Below are positions 8,291 to 15,894 of a stretch of DNA of 64,000 nt, piece after piece. The notes under the pieces are model-generated. The model was not told the origin of the DNA. It searched no databases and saw nothing but the letters and a program-made list of their open reading frames with translations. How positions within the stretch are numbered: position 1 is the first letter of the stretch; every line of letters starts with the position of its first letter. The translations under genes were made by a program, and so were the position numbers. The DNA comes from Planctomycetota bacterium (lineage in GTDB: Bacteria; Planctomycetota; UBA1135; GCA-002686595), in the NCBI GenBank assembly GCA_030746555.1, contig JASLMK010000068.1, positions 1 through 64,000 of the forward strand. The letters run 5' to 3'.

Positions 8291-9313
8291 ATGGCGGACG
8301 ACATCGACGAGCTGTTCGACCTGGCCGTGATCGGCGCCGGAGGGGCGGGCACGATGGCGTTCCTGCGCGGCGTCTTGAACTACGATCGCTGCGTCCTGTT
8401 CTCCGGCGACGCCCGGACACGGCGCAAGGGACGATCCACCTGGGTCAGTCACGTGGACAACATCCCGGGCATGCACGGCCTCGGCCACCCGATCGGGAAG
8501 TCCACCAAGTGCACCCTGGAGTGGATCGAGGGCCAGGAAGGACTGCGAGACCGCGGGACGGTGATCAAGGCGGTCGTGGAGCGCCTCGAGAGAAGCGCCG
8601 AAGGGTTCGTCTGCCGCTACGAGGACAAGCGCGGGAGCCACGCCGTGAGGGCCAGGTTCGTGGTCCTGGCGACCGGCTGCATGGACGTCCAGCCACAGAT
8701 CGGCGGCTCCATCAAGCCGGTCTTCCCCTTCCCGAACCGAGGCGATTTCATCTACTGCGTCCGTTGCGACGGGCATCTGACGCGGGGCAAGGAGCTGTCG
8801 GTGATCGGGGCGAGCGACAGCGCAGTCTCACTGGGGGCCATGATGGCCGATCGCTACGGGCACGAGGGCGTGGCGATCCTGGAGAACGGCCTCGAGGGGG
8901 GCTTGGGGGAGGAGGCGCGCGCTCTCGCTTCGGCCTACGGAATGCAGCTGCACGCGAGCCCCATCGCAAAGATCCTCGGAGATCCCCGGGACAGGGGGCT
9001 CGAGGGGTTCCGCCTGGTCGACGGGACTCGCGTCGACACGACCTGCTGCATCGTGAGCCTGGGGATCATCGCCTACAACTCCCTGCTCTGTGACCTCGGG
9101 GGAGAGGTGGACGCCTCCGGCAGAGCGGTCGTAGGCGAGGCGGGTGAGTCCTCCATCCCGGGTCTGTTCGTCGTGGGCGACCTTCAGTCCGGGCGGAAGA
9201 TGCAGGTCTACACCGCCTGGGACGAGGCGGTCGACTCAGCCGACGAGATCAACGCGCGCATCCGCGCCGAGCGCCGGGGCCGTCGTCTGGGTGCGGCGCC
9301 AGGGGAGAGATGA
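8291..9313 (+). CDS. Thioredoxin-reductase-like FAD/NAD(P) oxidoreductase
   Basis: This 340-residue flavoprotein has an N-terminal FAD-binding Rossmann motif (IGAGGAG, residues 14-20) and a central NAD(P) domain with IGASDSA (172-178). A CxxC pair (Cys156 and Cys159 in YCVRCDGH) sits at the place of the redox-active disulfide of thioredoxin reductases. The C-terminal FAD motif is GLFVVGDLQSGRK. The pyridine-nucleotide motif has GASDSA instead of the usual GGGDSA, so cofactor preference or activity may differ. The ATG at 8291 has a purine-rich GGAGAGG 8 bp upstream. The diheme cytochrome gene follows after 103 bp. The substrate is unknown. Possible roles are disulfide reduction or delivering electrons to a partner. 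Confidence 0.82.
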   Translation: MADDIDELFDLAVIGAGGAGTMAFLRGVLNYDRCVLFSGDARTRRKGRSTWVSHVDNIPGMHGLGHPIGKSTKCTLEWIEGQEGLRDRGTVIKAVVERLERSAEGFVCRYEDKRGSHAVRARFVVLATGCMDVQPQIGGSIKPVFPFPNRGDFIYCVRCDGHLTRGKELSVIGASDSAVSLGAMMADRYGHEGVAILENGLEGGLGEEARALASAYGMQLHASPIAKILGDPRDRGLEGFRLVDGTRVDTTCCIVSLGIIAYNSLLCDLGGEVDASGRAVVGEAGESSIPGLFVVGDLQSGRKMQVYTAWDEAVDSADEINARIRAERRGRRLGAAPGER

Positions 9314-9416
9314 GCGGGCTCGGCGGAGGCAGACGATGGTGCGCGCCCAGAGACCGCTACGCCTACGAAGAGGAACGCATGGTGTCGCCAGGGACGTGTG
9401 CGAGGATGCATCGGCC

Positions 9417-10568
9417 ATGACCCTGCCCATCAAGGTCTGTGGGGTGGCGTGCGCCCTGCTCGCCACGCTGCTCGTCGTCGACGGCTGTCGGGGGCCCGGC
9501 CCCGCCGCGCCGCTCCTCCCCGCCTACGAGTTGAACGAGGCGGTCCTGGCGGAGCATCCCGAGCTCGCCGAGGACGCCGAAGGCCTGGCGTCCCTCGAAG
9601 AGGCCCTGCGCTCGACCTTCGGCACCCCCGCCGCCCCGCGCTACCTCGTCCTGGAGGACTGGCGGAGGGAGGGATTCGACCCCAACGACTGGCCGTCCAC
9701 GACGGCCGGACAGGGGCAGAGCGAGTCGCGAAGGCCTCCGCTCGCCTCATCAGCCGCCCTGTACCTGGGGCGCTGTGCCCGCTGTCACGGGACCTCGGGA
9801 GGCGGCGACGGCCCGATGGCGGCTCGCCTCGACACTCGGCCGCGAGACTACCGCCACGGCGTGTTCAAGAAGACACCGCTAGCGGACAGGGCCCGGCCAC
9901 GTCACGCCGATCTCGTGCGGACCCTGGTCGAGGGCATCGCGGGGACGGCCATGCCGGCCTGGGGAACCGTCTTCACCCCCGAGGAGTTCGCGGGCCTGGC
10001 CGAGTTCGTGCGCCTGCTCGCCATACGCGGCGAGACCGAGCGTCTGGCCATCGTCGACTACGATGCCTACGACGGCTTCGACCGCGAGGCCTTCCTCGAG
10101 GGCTACCGGCTCGTGGTCTCGCGCTGGCGTGCGAGCGAGGGGTTCCTCATCGATCCGGGCCCTCCTCCCACGGCGACCCCCGAGCGCATCGCCCACGGCA
10201 GGGCCCTGTTCCACGACCCCCGGGGAGCCGCCTGCGTGCGCTGCCACGGGAAGGAGGGTCACGGCGACGGTGACGCGGCGCTCGTGCCCGATCCACTGAC
10301 CGGGGAGCTGGTCCCCTTCCAGGACGAGTGGGGAAACCCGATCCGTCCCCGCGACCTCGTCTGTTCGCCGCTGCGCTTCGGCGATCGGCCCGAGGACCTG
10401 TTCCGGAGGATCCACGCGGGGATCAACGGCACGCCCATGCCCGCCCACGGCGGGCTGCTCGTGACGGAGCCGGACGGGAGCCGCCACACCCTTGACGCCG
10501 ACGACATCTGGGACCTCGTGCTCTACGTGCAGTCCCTACGTGCCAGCGGGAGTCACGCGGCGCGCTGA
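9417..10568 (+). CDS. Diheme cytochrome c lipoprotein or secreted protein
   Basis: The 383-residue protein has an N-terminal hydrophobic export segment (about 5-24) ending in VVDGC, a weak lipobox. It carries two cytochrome c domains: CARCH at about residues 120-124 and CVRCH at about 270-274. Each is followed by glycine-rich GGGDGPMA or GHGDGDAA segments and a distal Met region (AMPAW and PMPAH) that could give the sixth heme ligand. Such diheme proteins shuttle electrons in the periplasm. It is downstream of the thioredoxin-reductase-like gene on the same strand and converges with the gene ending at 10635. The ATG at 9417 was chosen because the signal sequence begins there. Confidence 0.85.
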   Translation: MTLPIKVCGVACALLATLLVVDGCRGPGPAAPLLPAYELNEAVLAEHPELAEDAEGLASLEEALRSTFGTPAAPRYLVLEDWRREGFDPNDWPSTTAGQGQSESRRPPLASSAALYLGRCARCHGTSGGGDGPMAARLDTRPRDYRHGVFKKTPLADRARPRHADLVRTLVEGIAGTAMPAWGTVFTPEEFAGLAEFVRLLAIRGETERLAIVDYDAYDGFDREAFLEGYRLVVSRWRASEGFLIDPGPPPTATPERIAHGRALFHDPRGAACVRCHGKEGHGDGDAALVPDPLTGELVPFQDEWGNPIRPRDLVCSPLRFGDRPEDLFRRIHAGINGTPMPAHGGLLVTEPDGSRHTLDADDIWDLVLYVQSLRASGSHAAR

Positions 10569-10634
10569 GGGTCGCCGGCCACGCATGCCGCCAGGAGCCG
10601 GTCGAGCCGCCGCCGGCGAGGGCGCGCACGCCGC

Positions 10635-11990
10635 TCAGGGCGTGAAGTGGACCGTGTAGCCGTCGGATGTGTTGAAGTGCGGCGCCGCGTCGTCGGGGTC
10701 GCGGTACCAGGCCTGAAAGTGCCAGGTCTGGGCCGGGCCGATCACCGCCGAGGCGGCGTCAGGATCGGAGAGGTCGAGCGCCTGGGCGAGCAGGCCCGCC
10801 CCGTTGGCCGTCAGTGCGCCGAGCCGGTGGAGCGAGTCACCGTCCACGCACCGCACCCCGTTGCCGAAGGGTACGGCGGTCTGCTCGTCGGCGAAGAAGA
10901 ACATCCCCATGCTGCCGGGCGGCAGGTCGAGGGCGCGCAGCACCAGGTCGTCGTTCGAGACGCTGTTGGAGCCGGCGGGGTCCATGGTCGCCGCGACTCC
11001 CGTGGAGTTGGCGTTCGAAGCGCAATAGGAGCTCCCCGGACAGGCCTCTGGTGGGCAGCGGAAGAAACCACACCAGGGTCCCGAGTTCACCTGGCCCAGA
11101 CCGCGCAGGTCCCCCGCGATCAGGTTGCCGGTCATCAGGCCTTCGATGAAGGTGACCCGGGCCCGGGGTGCCAGGATCGTGACGTGCTCTCCGCCCCAGT
11201 AGATGACCTTCTCCGCCTCGTGGAAGTTCAGGGCCGCGCAGCCGCGGTGGACCCCGCCGTGGAAGGTCCAGGTGATCGAATCGAACTCCGCCAGCTCGCC
11301 GGAGACGTTGACGACCAACAGGGCGTCCGCCGGGCCGGTCAACTCGACCGTGTGGGCCTCGGCGATCACCTCGTGGGTCGTGGAGATCACGTTGAGGCCG
11401 CCGGCGAGCGTGGCCGCCAGGCGACCGTACTCCCAGGTCCAGTCCACGTTCTCCTCGACAGCCGCGTAGGCGTCGGTGACGTCGCGGTAGTAGTGGGCGA
11501 AGGCGCCCAGGTCCACGGTGGGGGTGAAGGCGACGCCCTCGGTGATCTCGCCGTGCACGTCTGTGGGGTTGCCCGAGAAGGCGCCCGCGATGGTGAGGTC
11601 GCCCACGATGACGCCGGAGACGAGCCCGGCGTCGGCGCCGCCGCTCACGCTGCCCGAGACCCGGGCGCTCTCGACGGTGATCCTGCCGGCGGCTTCGACG
11701 CCGCCGTTGCCGATCGAGGCACCGCCCCCCGCGGAGCCGATCCGCGCCTCGCCGCCGCAGTAGAGCGAGACGCCCGTGCCGGGACCCGTACCTGGCTCGG
11801 AGTGCAGGGAGAAGGAGGCGACGTCGAAGGACCTCGAGCAGCCCGCGATGCCCTGGATGTCGCTCCCGGAGGTGTACCGGATGTCGAGGGCGCTGAAGAC
11901 GTTGAACTCCTCGGGCGCGAAGGCCAGGTCTTGGGCCGGCGCGAGCGGGAGCGCGGCGAGCATGAGGGAAGGGAGTGCGCTGCTGGTCAC
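10635..11990 (-). CDS. Secreted choice-of-anchor-A family protein with planctomycete C-terminal module
   Basis: The 451-residue secreted protein has a signal peptide (SALPSLMLAALPLAPAQ). The FNVFSALDIRYTSGSDIQGI segment then opens a choice-of-anchor-A domain (about 25-300), known from surface adhesin-like proteins. The C-terminal module includes YCASNANSTG, a region around PPGSMGMFFFADEQ, and FQAWYRDPDDAAPHFNTSDG near the end. The same WYRDP-type ending occurs in the FG-GAP protein at 29660-31345, so it may be a shared secretion or anchoring module (inference). The start was set at GTG 11990 because AAGGAGG lies 6 bases upstream. An ATG at 12038 in the same frame has no such site. A cell-surface role is likely, and the ligand is unknown. 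Confidence 0.75.
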   Translation of the reverse strand: MTSSALPSLMLAALPLAPAQDLAFAPEEFNVFSALDIRYTSGSDIQGIAGCSRSFDVASFSLHSEPGTGPGTGVSLYCGGEARIGSAGGGASIGNGGVEAAGRITVESARVSGSVSGGADAGLVSGVIVGDLTIAGAFSGNPTDVHGEITEGVAFTPTVDLGAFAHYYRDVTDAYAAVEENVDWTWEYGRLAATLAGGLNVISTTHEVIAEAHTVELTGPADALLVVNVSGELAEFDSITWTFHGGVHRGCAALNFHEAEKVIYWGGEHVTILAPRARVTFIEGLMTGNLIAGDLRGLGQVNSGPWCGFFRCPPEACPGSSYCASNANSTGVAATMDPAGSNSVSNDDLVLRALDLPPGSMGMFFFADEQTAVPFGNGVRCVDGDSLHRLGALTANGAGLLAQALDLSDPDAASAVIGPAQTWHFQAWYRDPDDAAPHFNTSDGYTVHFTP

Positions 11991-11996
11991 CCGGGG

Positions 11997-12003
11997 CCTC
12001 CTT
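11997..12003 (-). promoter_or_regulatory. Strong Shine-Dalgarno that fixes the GTG start at 11990
   Basis: On the minus strand AAGGAGG is followed by a 6-base spacer and GTG. This is one of the two strongest Shine-Dalgarno sequences I found in the window, where most starts have weak or no such site. Confidence 0.75.
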
Positions 12004-12203
12004 CTGGTCGGTGCGGATCGTGGTGCGGGACGCTCCATGTTTCAGCAGCGCCGCGGCGCCTTGTCCAGGACCCACTGCTCCGAAGGGCGGGACGCTTCCC
12101 ACCCCCGGGAAAAGGGAATGCAAGAACCTCGCCGTGACGGGCTCAGCTACGAGGGCGCAATGTGGGCAGGCGCGGTCCCGCGCCTCCCGCGTCCCCGCGC
12201 GGC

Positions 12204-13985
12204 TCAGCGCTGATCGCGGCGCGAGGGCCCCTCGCTGGCGGGCGCGGATCCCTCGGCCAACAGTGCCAGGCTCCACAGGGCCATCGCGGTGGCGTAGGAG
12301 CGGCCCGTCTCGTGGCTGTCCACGAAGGCCCCGTCGAACTCGGGCAGGCCGAGGATCTGCTCGCGCGCGCGGAGCCGGGCGGCCTCGGCGGCCGCCGCGT
12401 CGGGCAGGGCGGCGATGGCCTCGGCGCGGGCATGGAGGTCGTACCAGAAGAAGAACCCGCCGTAGCCGTAGCTCGAGGTGTGGTCGTCGTACTTGCGGGC
12501 CGGCAGGAGGTATCGCTCGTTCTCGAACGAGAGCGCCACCGCCTTGGCTAGGCCGATCGAGTCGTCGGGCGACCACAGGGCGAGGGCCAGCTCGCCACGG
12601 GGCGTGCGACCCACCGACCCGGCCAGAGAGGCCCGCGCCCGCCCGCGGCGTGGCGTGCCGTAGGTGTAGGCGCCCTCGGCGGTCCGGCAGCGCAGGAGGC
12701 TGGCGATGCCGCGCTCGACCGTCGCTTCAACGCTCTCGGAAGACCCCATCAGCGACTTCGCCTTGGACATGGCGATCAGGGCGTCGGCCGTGACGAAGGG
12801 GTTGGCGTACTCGTGAGCCCACGCGCCGCCGCGGCCCTGAGAGGCGAGCAGGTCGTCGAGGGCGCGACGGAGGTTCGGTGCTACTTCGCGCTCGCCATCG
12901 GGACGGAGCTCCAGCCAGCGCGAGAGCGCCCGCACGCGGAAGACGTGGACCCAGACGATCTCGTCGGTGTCGGCGCGATTGAGATTGGCTTCGTCGGTGG
13001 CGTAGGCCAGGGCCCGCGCCAAGCCGTCCTCCAGGGAGGAGTCGGTCTCCTCGAGACGCGCCGCGCGCTCGAGGAGCGCGATGGTGCAGATCGAGCTGAT
13101 CGAGACGAAGACGTTCGGCAGGCTGTCGGTGCCCCCGAAGTCGTAGGTCGAGTCCTCCCAGCCGCCGTTCGCACGCTGGGTGGCGAGGAGGAACGCCGTG
13201 CCGCGCTCCCACAGCTCGTCTTCGCTCCAGGTGCCGGCCACAGCCGTCGTCCCGTCGGCGGAGGGGACGAGGGCGGCCGCGGGGAGGTCGGCGTAGGTCT
13301 CGAAGGCGTGGACCAGCGGCCCGTGCCCTTCGAGCTCCATCGCGGCCTTCCAGGCCAGGGGGTGCTCGGGATGCTCCTCGGTGAGCCGGCGCCACGCCCC
13401 CCTGGCCTCGGCGTCCTCTCCGGCAAGCCAGTGGGCGACTCCCGTAAGCCAGATCGCCGTGGCCGGATCCTCGGGTGAGCCCGGCAGGCCGTCGATGGCC
13501 GGGTTCTCCTCGCCCACGAGGGCGGCGAGGGGGGCGAGGAAGCGCGCGGGATGGAAGGTCGTGATCTGGTGCTCGCGGGCGAGCTCCTCCCCGTCGGGGG
13601 AGAGGACGATCCAACCCGGCTCGACGAACTCCAGGGGCGCGAGAGCGTAGCGCGCGCACGTCACCTTGTCGGGGATCATGCGCACGGGTACGAAGTGCTC
13701 CTCGAGGAGCGCGATGGTCCGCGGCCACGAGAAGGGGCCGGCCGCCAGGTAGCGGTCGATCTCCGTCTTGCGATCCATCGGCGAGCGGTGGATCGTCGGC
13801 ACGTACCAGAAGACGGGCTTGTCCGCCCCCTCGAGCGCCCTGCTGAGGTCGTCGCGCCACCCGATCGCGCTGCCTGCCCGCGCCGCCGCCGTCGAGGGCG
13901 CCGGCCGGATCTTGCGCATGGAGTTCTGGCCGACGGCGGCGGCGTGAGCCCAGAGAACGAACCCGAGGAGAAGGAAGGCGCGCAT
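12204..13985 (-). CDS. Exported thioredoxin-fold/terpene-cyclase-like toroid protein
   Basis: The 593-residue protein has a signal peptide (MRAFLLLGFVLWAHAAAVGQ). A thioredoxin-like region (about 45-150, including PVFWYVPTIHRSPMDRK) has no CxxC, so disulfide chemistry is unlikely. A tetratricopeptide-like stretch follows at about 185-225. The rest is an alpha/alpha toroid like prenyltransferase or squalene-cyclase repeats, with Gly-Gly-Trp/Ala motifs such as RANGGWEDSTYDFGG and QGRGGAWAHEY and segments like SYATAMALWSLALL. It lacks the DXDD acid motif of cyclases, so a non-catalytic or unknown role is more likely. ATG 13985 is preferred over the upstream in-frame start at 14045 because it opens the signal sequence. 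Confidence 0.7.
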   Translation of the reverse strand: MRAFLLLGFVLWAHAAAVGQNSMRKIRPAPSTAAARAGSAIGWRDDLSRALEGADKPVFWYVPTIHRSPMDRKTEIDRYLAAGPFSWPRTIALLEEHFVPVRMIPDKVTCARYALAPLEFVEPGWIVLSPDGEELAREHQITTFHPARFLAPLAALVGEENPAIDGLPGSPEDPATAIWLTGVAHWLAGEDAEARGAWRRLTEEHPEHPLAWKAAMELEGHGPLVHAFETYADLPAAALVPSADGTTAVAGTWSEDELWERGTAFLLATQRANGGWEDSTYDFGGTDSLPNVFVSISSICTIALLERAARLEETDSSLEDGLARALAYATDEANLNRADTDEIVWVHVFRVRALSRWLELRPDGEREVAPNLRRALDDLLASQGRGGAWAHEYANPFVTADALIAMSKAKSLMGSSESVEATVERGIASLLRCRTAEGAYTYGTPRRGRARASLAGSVGRTPRGELALALWSPDDSIGLAKAVALSFENERYLLPARKYDDHTSSYGYGGFFFWYDLHARAEAIAALPDAAAAEAARLRAREQILGLPEFDGAFVDSHETGRSYATAMALWSLALLAEGSAPASEGPSRRDQR

Positions 13986-14074
13986 GGGAGCATCATAGCG
14001 CCCCCGCGTTCGGCCTCGGTCGCGCCTCGGACTCGGAGGGGGCATGGTGGGCGTCGCCGGCGTATCCTGTGGCC

Positions 14075-14419
14075 ATGAAGTCCTTCACCTCCACTCTTGT
14101 CGTCCTCGCGCTCGCCGGTTGCACCCATGAGGCTTCGCCCCCCCGGGGCGCCGCCGACGGCGAGTCCCAAGCCCCCACGGCCGAGGCGTCGGTCGGCACG
14201 GCCGCGGCTGCGAGCGAGCACACCGTCCAGTGCGGCTGCTCCATCGCGAGTGTCGGGCACTGTGGCAACTACATCGAGGTCTCCGGCGAGTACCTGCCCA
14301 TCGCCAATGGCGACGCGTTCGGCCTCGGCGGGATGCAGTGGTGCGGCCAGGGCCCGGTCACGGTCCAGGCCGCCGGCGAGGCCGTCGAGGGCAAGTTCCG
14401 CCTCTCCGCCATCGAGTAA
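14075..14419 (+). CDS. Small Cys-containing lipoprotein, possibly DUF6370-like
   Basis: The 114-residue lipoprotein has signal MKSFTSTLVVLALAGC with a good lipobox (LAGC, Cys16). A low-complexity Ala/Ser/Glu linker follows. The compact C-terminal domain has Cys residues in QCGCSIASVGHCGNYIEVSG and MQWCGQGPV. The pattern resembles small DUF6370-type domains (Cys-x2-Cys, GxYxP, conserved C-terminal FRL), but that match is from memory and weak. It is divergent from the toroid gene, 89 bp away. GTG 14069 is an alternative start. Function unknown. Confidence 0.6.
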   Translation: MKSFTSTLVVLALAGCTHEASPPRGAADGESQAPTAEASVGTAAAASEHTVQCGCSIASVGHCGNYIEVSGEYLPIANGDAFGLGGMQWCGQGPVTVQAAGEAVEGKFRLSAIE

Positions 14420-14443
14420 GGACCCGCGGGCGGCGGCCCGCGT

Positions 14444-14485
14444 TCAGAGCGCGGTGGCGCTGAGGATCGAGACGGTGTAGCCGCC
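14444..14485 (-). pseudogene. Remnant of a C-terminus (GGYTVSILSATAL, stop)
   Basis: On the minus strand 14 codons encode GGYTVSILSATAL followed by TGA. They resemble the very end of the secreted-protein C-terminal module (compare DGYTVHFTP in the gene at 10635-11990). Directly upstream of these codons the sequence turns into the degenerate repeat element at 14493-14638, so the rest of the gene is missing. It is probably the tail of a gene destroyed by insertion or deletion. The match is short and could be chance. Confidence 0.35.
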
Positions 14486-14492
14486 GGCTCCA

Positions 14493-14638
14493 CTTCGCCG
14501 GCCTCTCGGTCCCTGGCGGCGCTTCTCGAGAACCCGGCTTCCTCGACGACCCGTTCAGGGTCGCCTGCGTCGCCAGAACCCGCGAAGCACCACCCCGAAC
14601 CGAGTTGTTGTGTCTGGTGCACGTCTCCGTGAATCTAG
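14493..14638. repeat. Degenerate, truncated TIR element (copy C)
   Basis: It aligns with 5133-5285 of copy B from CTTCGCCGGCCTCTCGG onward, with scattered substitutions. The left terminus and about 50 bases are missing. At the right end, 8 bases of the inverted repeat (CATCCGGG) are deleted, leaving GAATCTAG. The CTA at 14635-14637 is the reverse complement of the TAG stop of the epimerase gene. Confidence 0.8.
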
Positions 14639-15894
14639 CCCGTTGCGCCGCAGCGCTCGACGACCTCGAGCTGGGAGCGAATCGTGTGGTAGGCGACCTT
14701 CCAGCCCGTGCCGAGCTCGCTCCAGATGGGGCGGCCGTCCCGAGCCACCAAGCCGTGCCACTCCCCGCCGCCCTCGCGGGACACCAGGTGGCCCAGGACG
14801 AAGTCCTGGGTGCGGGCGAACGCCTCCAGGCAGCGCCGATCGCCCAGGAGGCTCCAGCCCTCCAGGAAGCCGACCTGCGCCTCCGCCTGTTGCCAGAACT
14901 GCTTGTTGTGGTGGCGCGGCGGTTCACCGTGGGCGCCCTCGATGAACACGCCGCCGAGCTCCTCGTCGTAGCCGAAGGCCCAGACGTTCTCCAACAACCC
15001 GGCGACGAGGGGGCGCAGGTCGGCGGGGTCGCGGCCGAGGACCTCGAAGGCGCGCCCGAGCAGCCAGGCCAGCTCCACGTCGTGGCCGTAGTTGACCGTG
15101 TCCAGCGGGCGCGCCTCGCCGTCCTCGGGGGCCTCGTCACGCCCCCACTCGAGGCCGAACTCGACGGCGGGCCGGGGCGTCCAGTCGAGGGCGAACTGCG
15201 CCCGACCCGCGCCGGTGCGCGGGTCGATCACGCGCTCGGTGAGGATCGCGACGCTCTCGGCCAGGGCCGAGCGGTGCGCCGCGTCGTCGGTCACGCACGC
15301 CAGGGAGGTCAGCCCCTCCATCAGGTGCATGTGGACGTCGTAGGTCTTGCGCACGCCGCCGGGGCCGTCGAGCGGCGACCAGTCCCGCTCGAACAGCTCG
15401 CACCAGCCGCCCCGGACGGGATCGGCCATGCGCTCGGCCACGACCTCGAAGGACCGCTCGAGGTCCTCGCGACCCCGCGCGCCGCCGGTCGCCTGGGCGA
15501 GCTCGGCGAACGCGTAGAGGGCGAAGGCCTGGCCGTAGCCGACCTTCGCATCACAAGTGATCGCTCCCTCACGGTCGGCGATCCACATCCATCCGCCGTG
15601 CCGCTCGTCCCAGAAGTGCTCGGAAACGAAGTCCGCCGCGCGCTCGGCCAGCGCGAGGGCAAGCCCGCCTCCGAACCCGGCGCGGTGCGCCGCCGAGAAT
15701 GCGAACAGCAGGCGGGCGTGGGCCAGGAAGGTCTTGCTCGTCTCGCCGGTCGCGGCTCCGTTCCCGTCGAACCAGGTCAGAAACCCTCCGTGCTCCTCGT
15801 CGGGGGAGCGCTCCATCCAAAACGGCAGGAGCTCCCCCTCGAGATGGCGTCGCGCTCGGTCGCCGCGCGCGGCGAGGTCGATCGCTTCGCTCAC
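14635..15894 (-). CDS. AGE-family sugar epimerase/isomerase (cellobiose 2-epimerase-like)
   Basis: This 419-residue protein is an (alpha/alpha)6-barrel enzyme of the N-acylglucosamine 2-epimerase superfamily. Family motifs visible are KTYDVHMHLMEGLTSL (near 190-205), NYGHDVELAWLL (near 268-280) and HHNKQFWQQAEAQVG (near 330-345). They carry the His residues that act as general acid/base in cellobiose 2-epimerase and mannose isomerase relatives. The length fits the family. It likely interconverts C2 epimers or aldose/ketose forms of a mono- or disaccharide. The start GTG (15892-15894) overlaps the kinase stop codon (GTGA), so the two are translationally coupled. Its own TAG stop lies in repeat copy C. 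Confidence 0.85.
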   Translation of the reverse strand: MSEAIDLAARGDRARRHLEGELLPFWMERSPDEEHGGFLTWFDGNGAATGETSKTFLAHARLLFAFSAAHRAGFGGGLALALAERAADFVSEHFWDERHGGWMWIADREGAITCDAKVGYGQAFALYAFAELAQATGGARGREDLERSFEVVAERMADPVRGGWCELFERDWSPLDGPGGVRKTYDVHMHLMEGLTSLACVTDDAAHRSALAESVAILTERVIDPRTGAGRAQFALDWTPRPAVEFGLEWGRDEAPEDGEARPLDTVNYGHDVELAWLLGRAFEVLGRDPADLRPLVAGLLENVWAFGYDEELGGVFIEGAHGEPPRHHNKQFWQQAEAQVGFLEGWSLLGDRRCLEAFARTQDFVLGHLVSREGGGEWHGLVARDGRPIWSELGTGWKVAYHTIRSQLEVVERCGATG

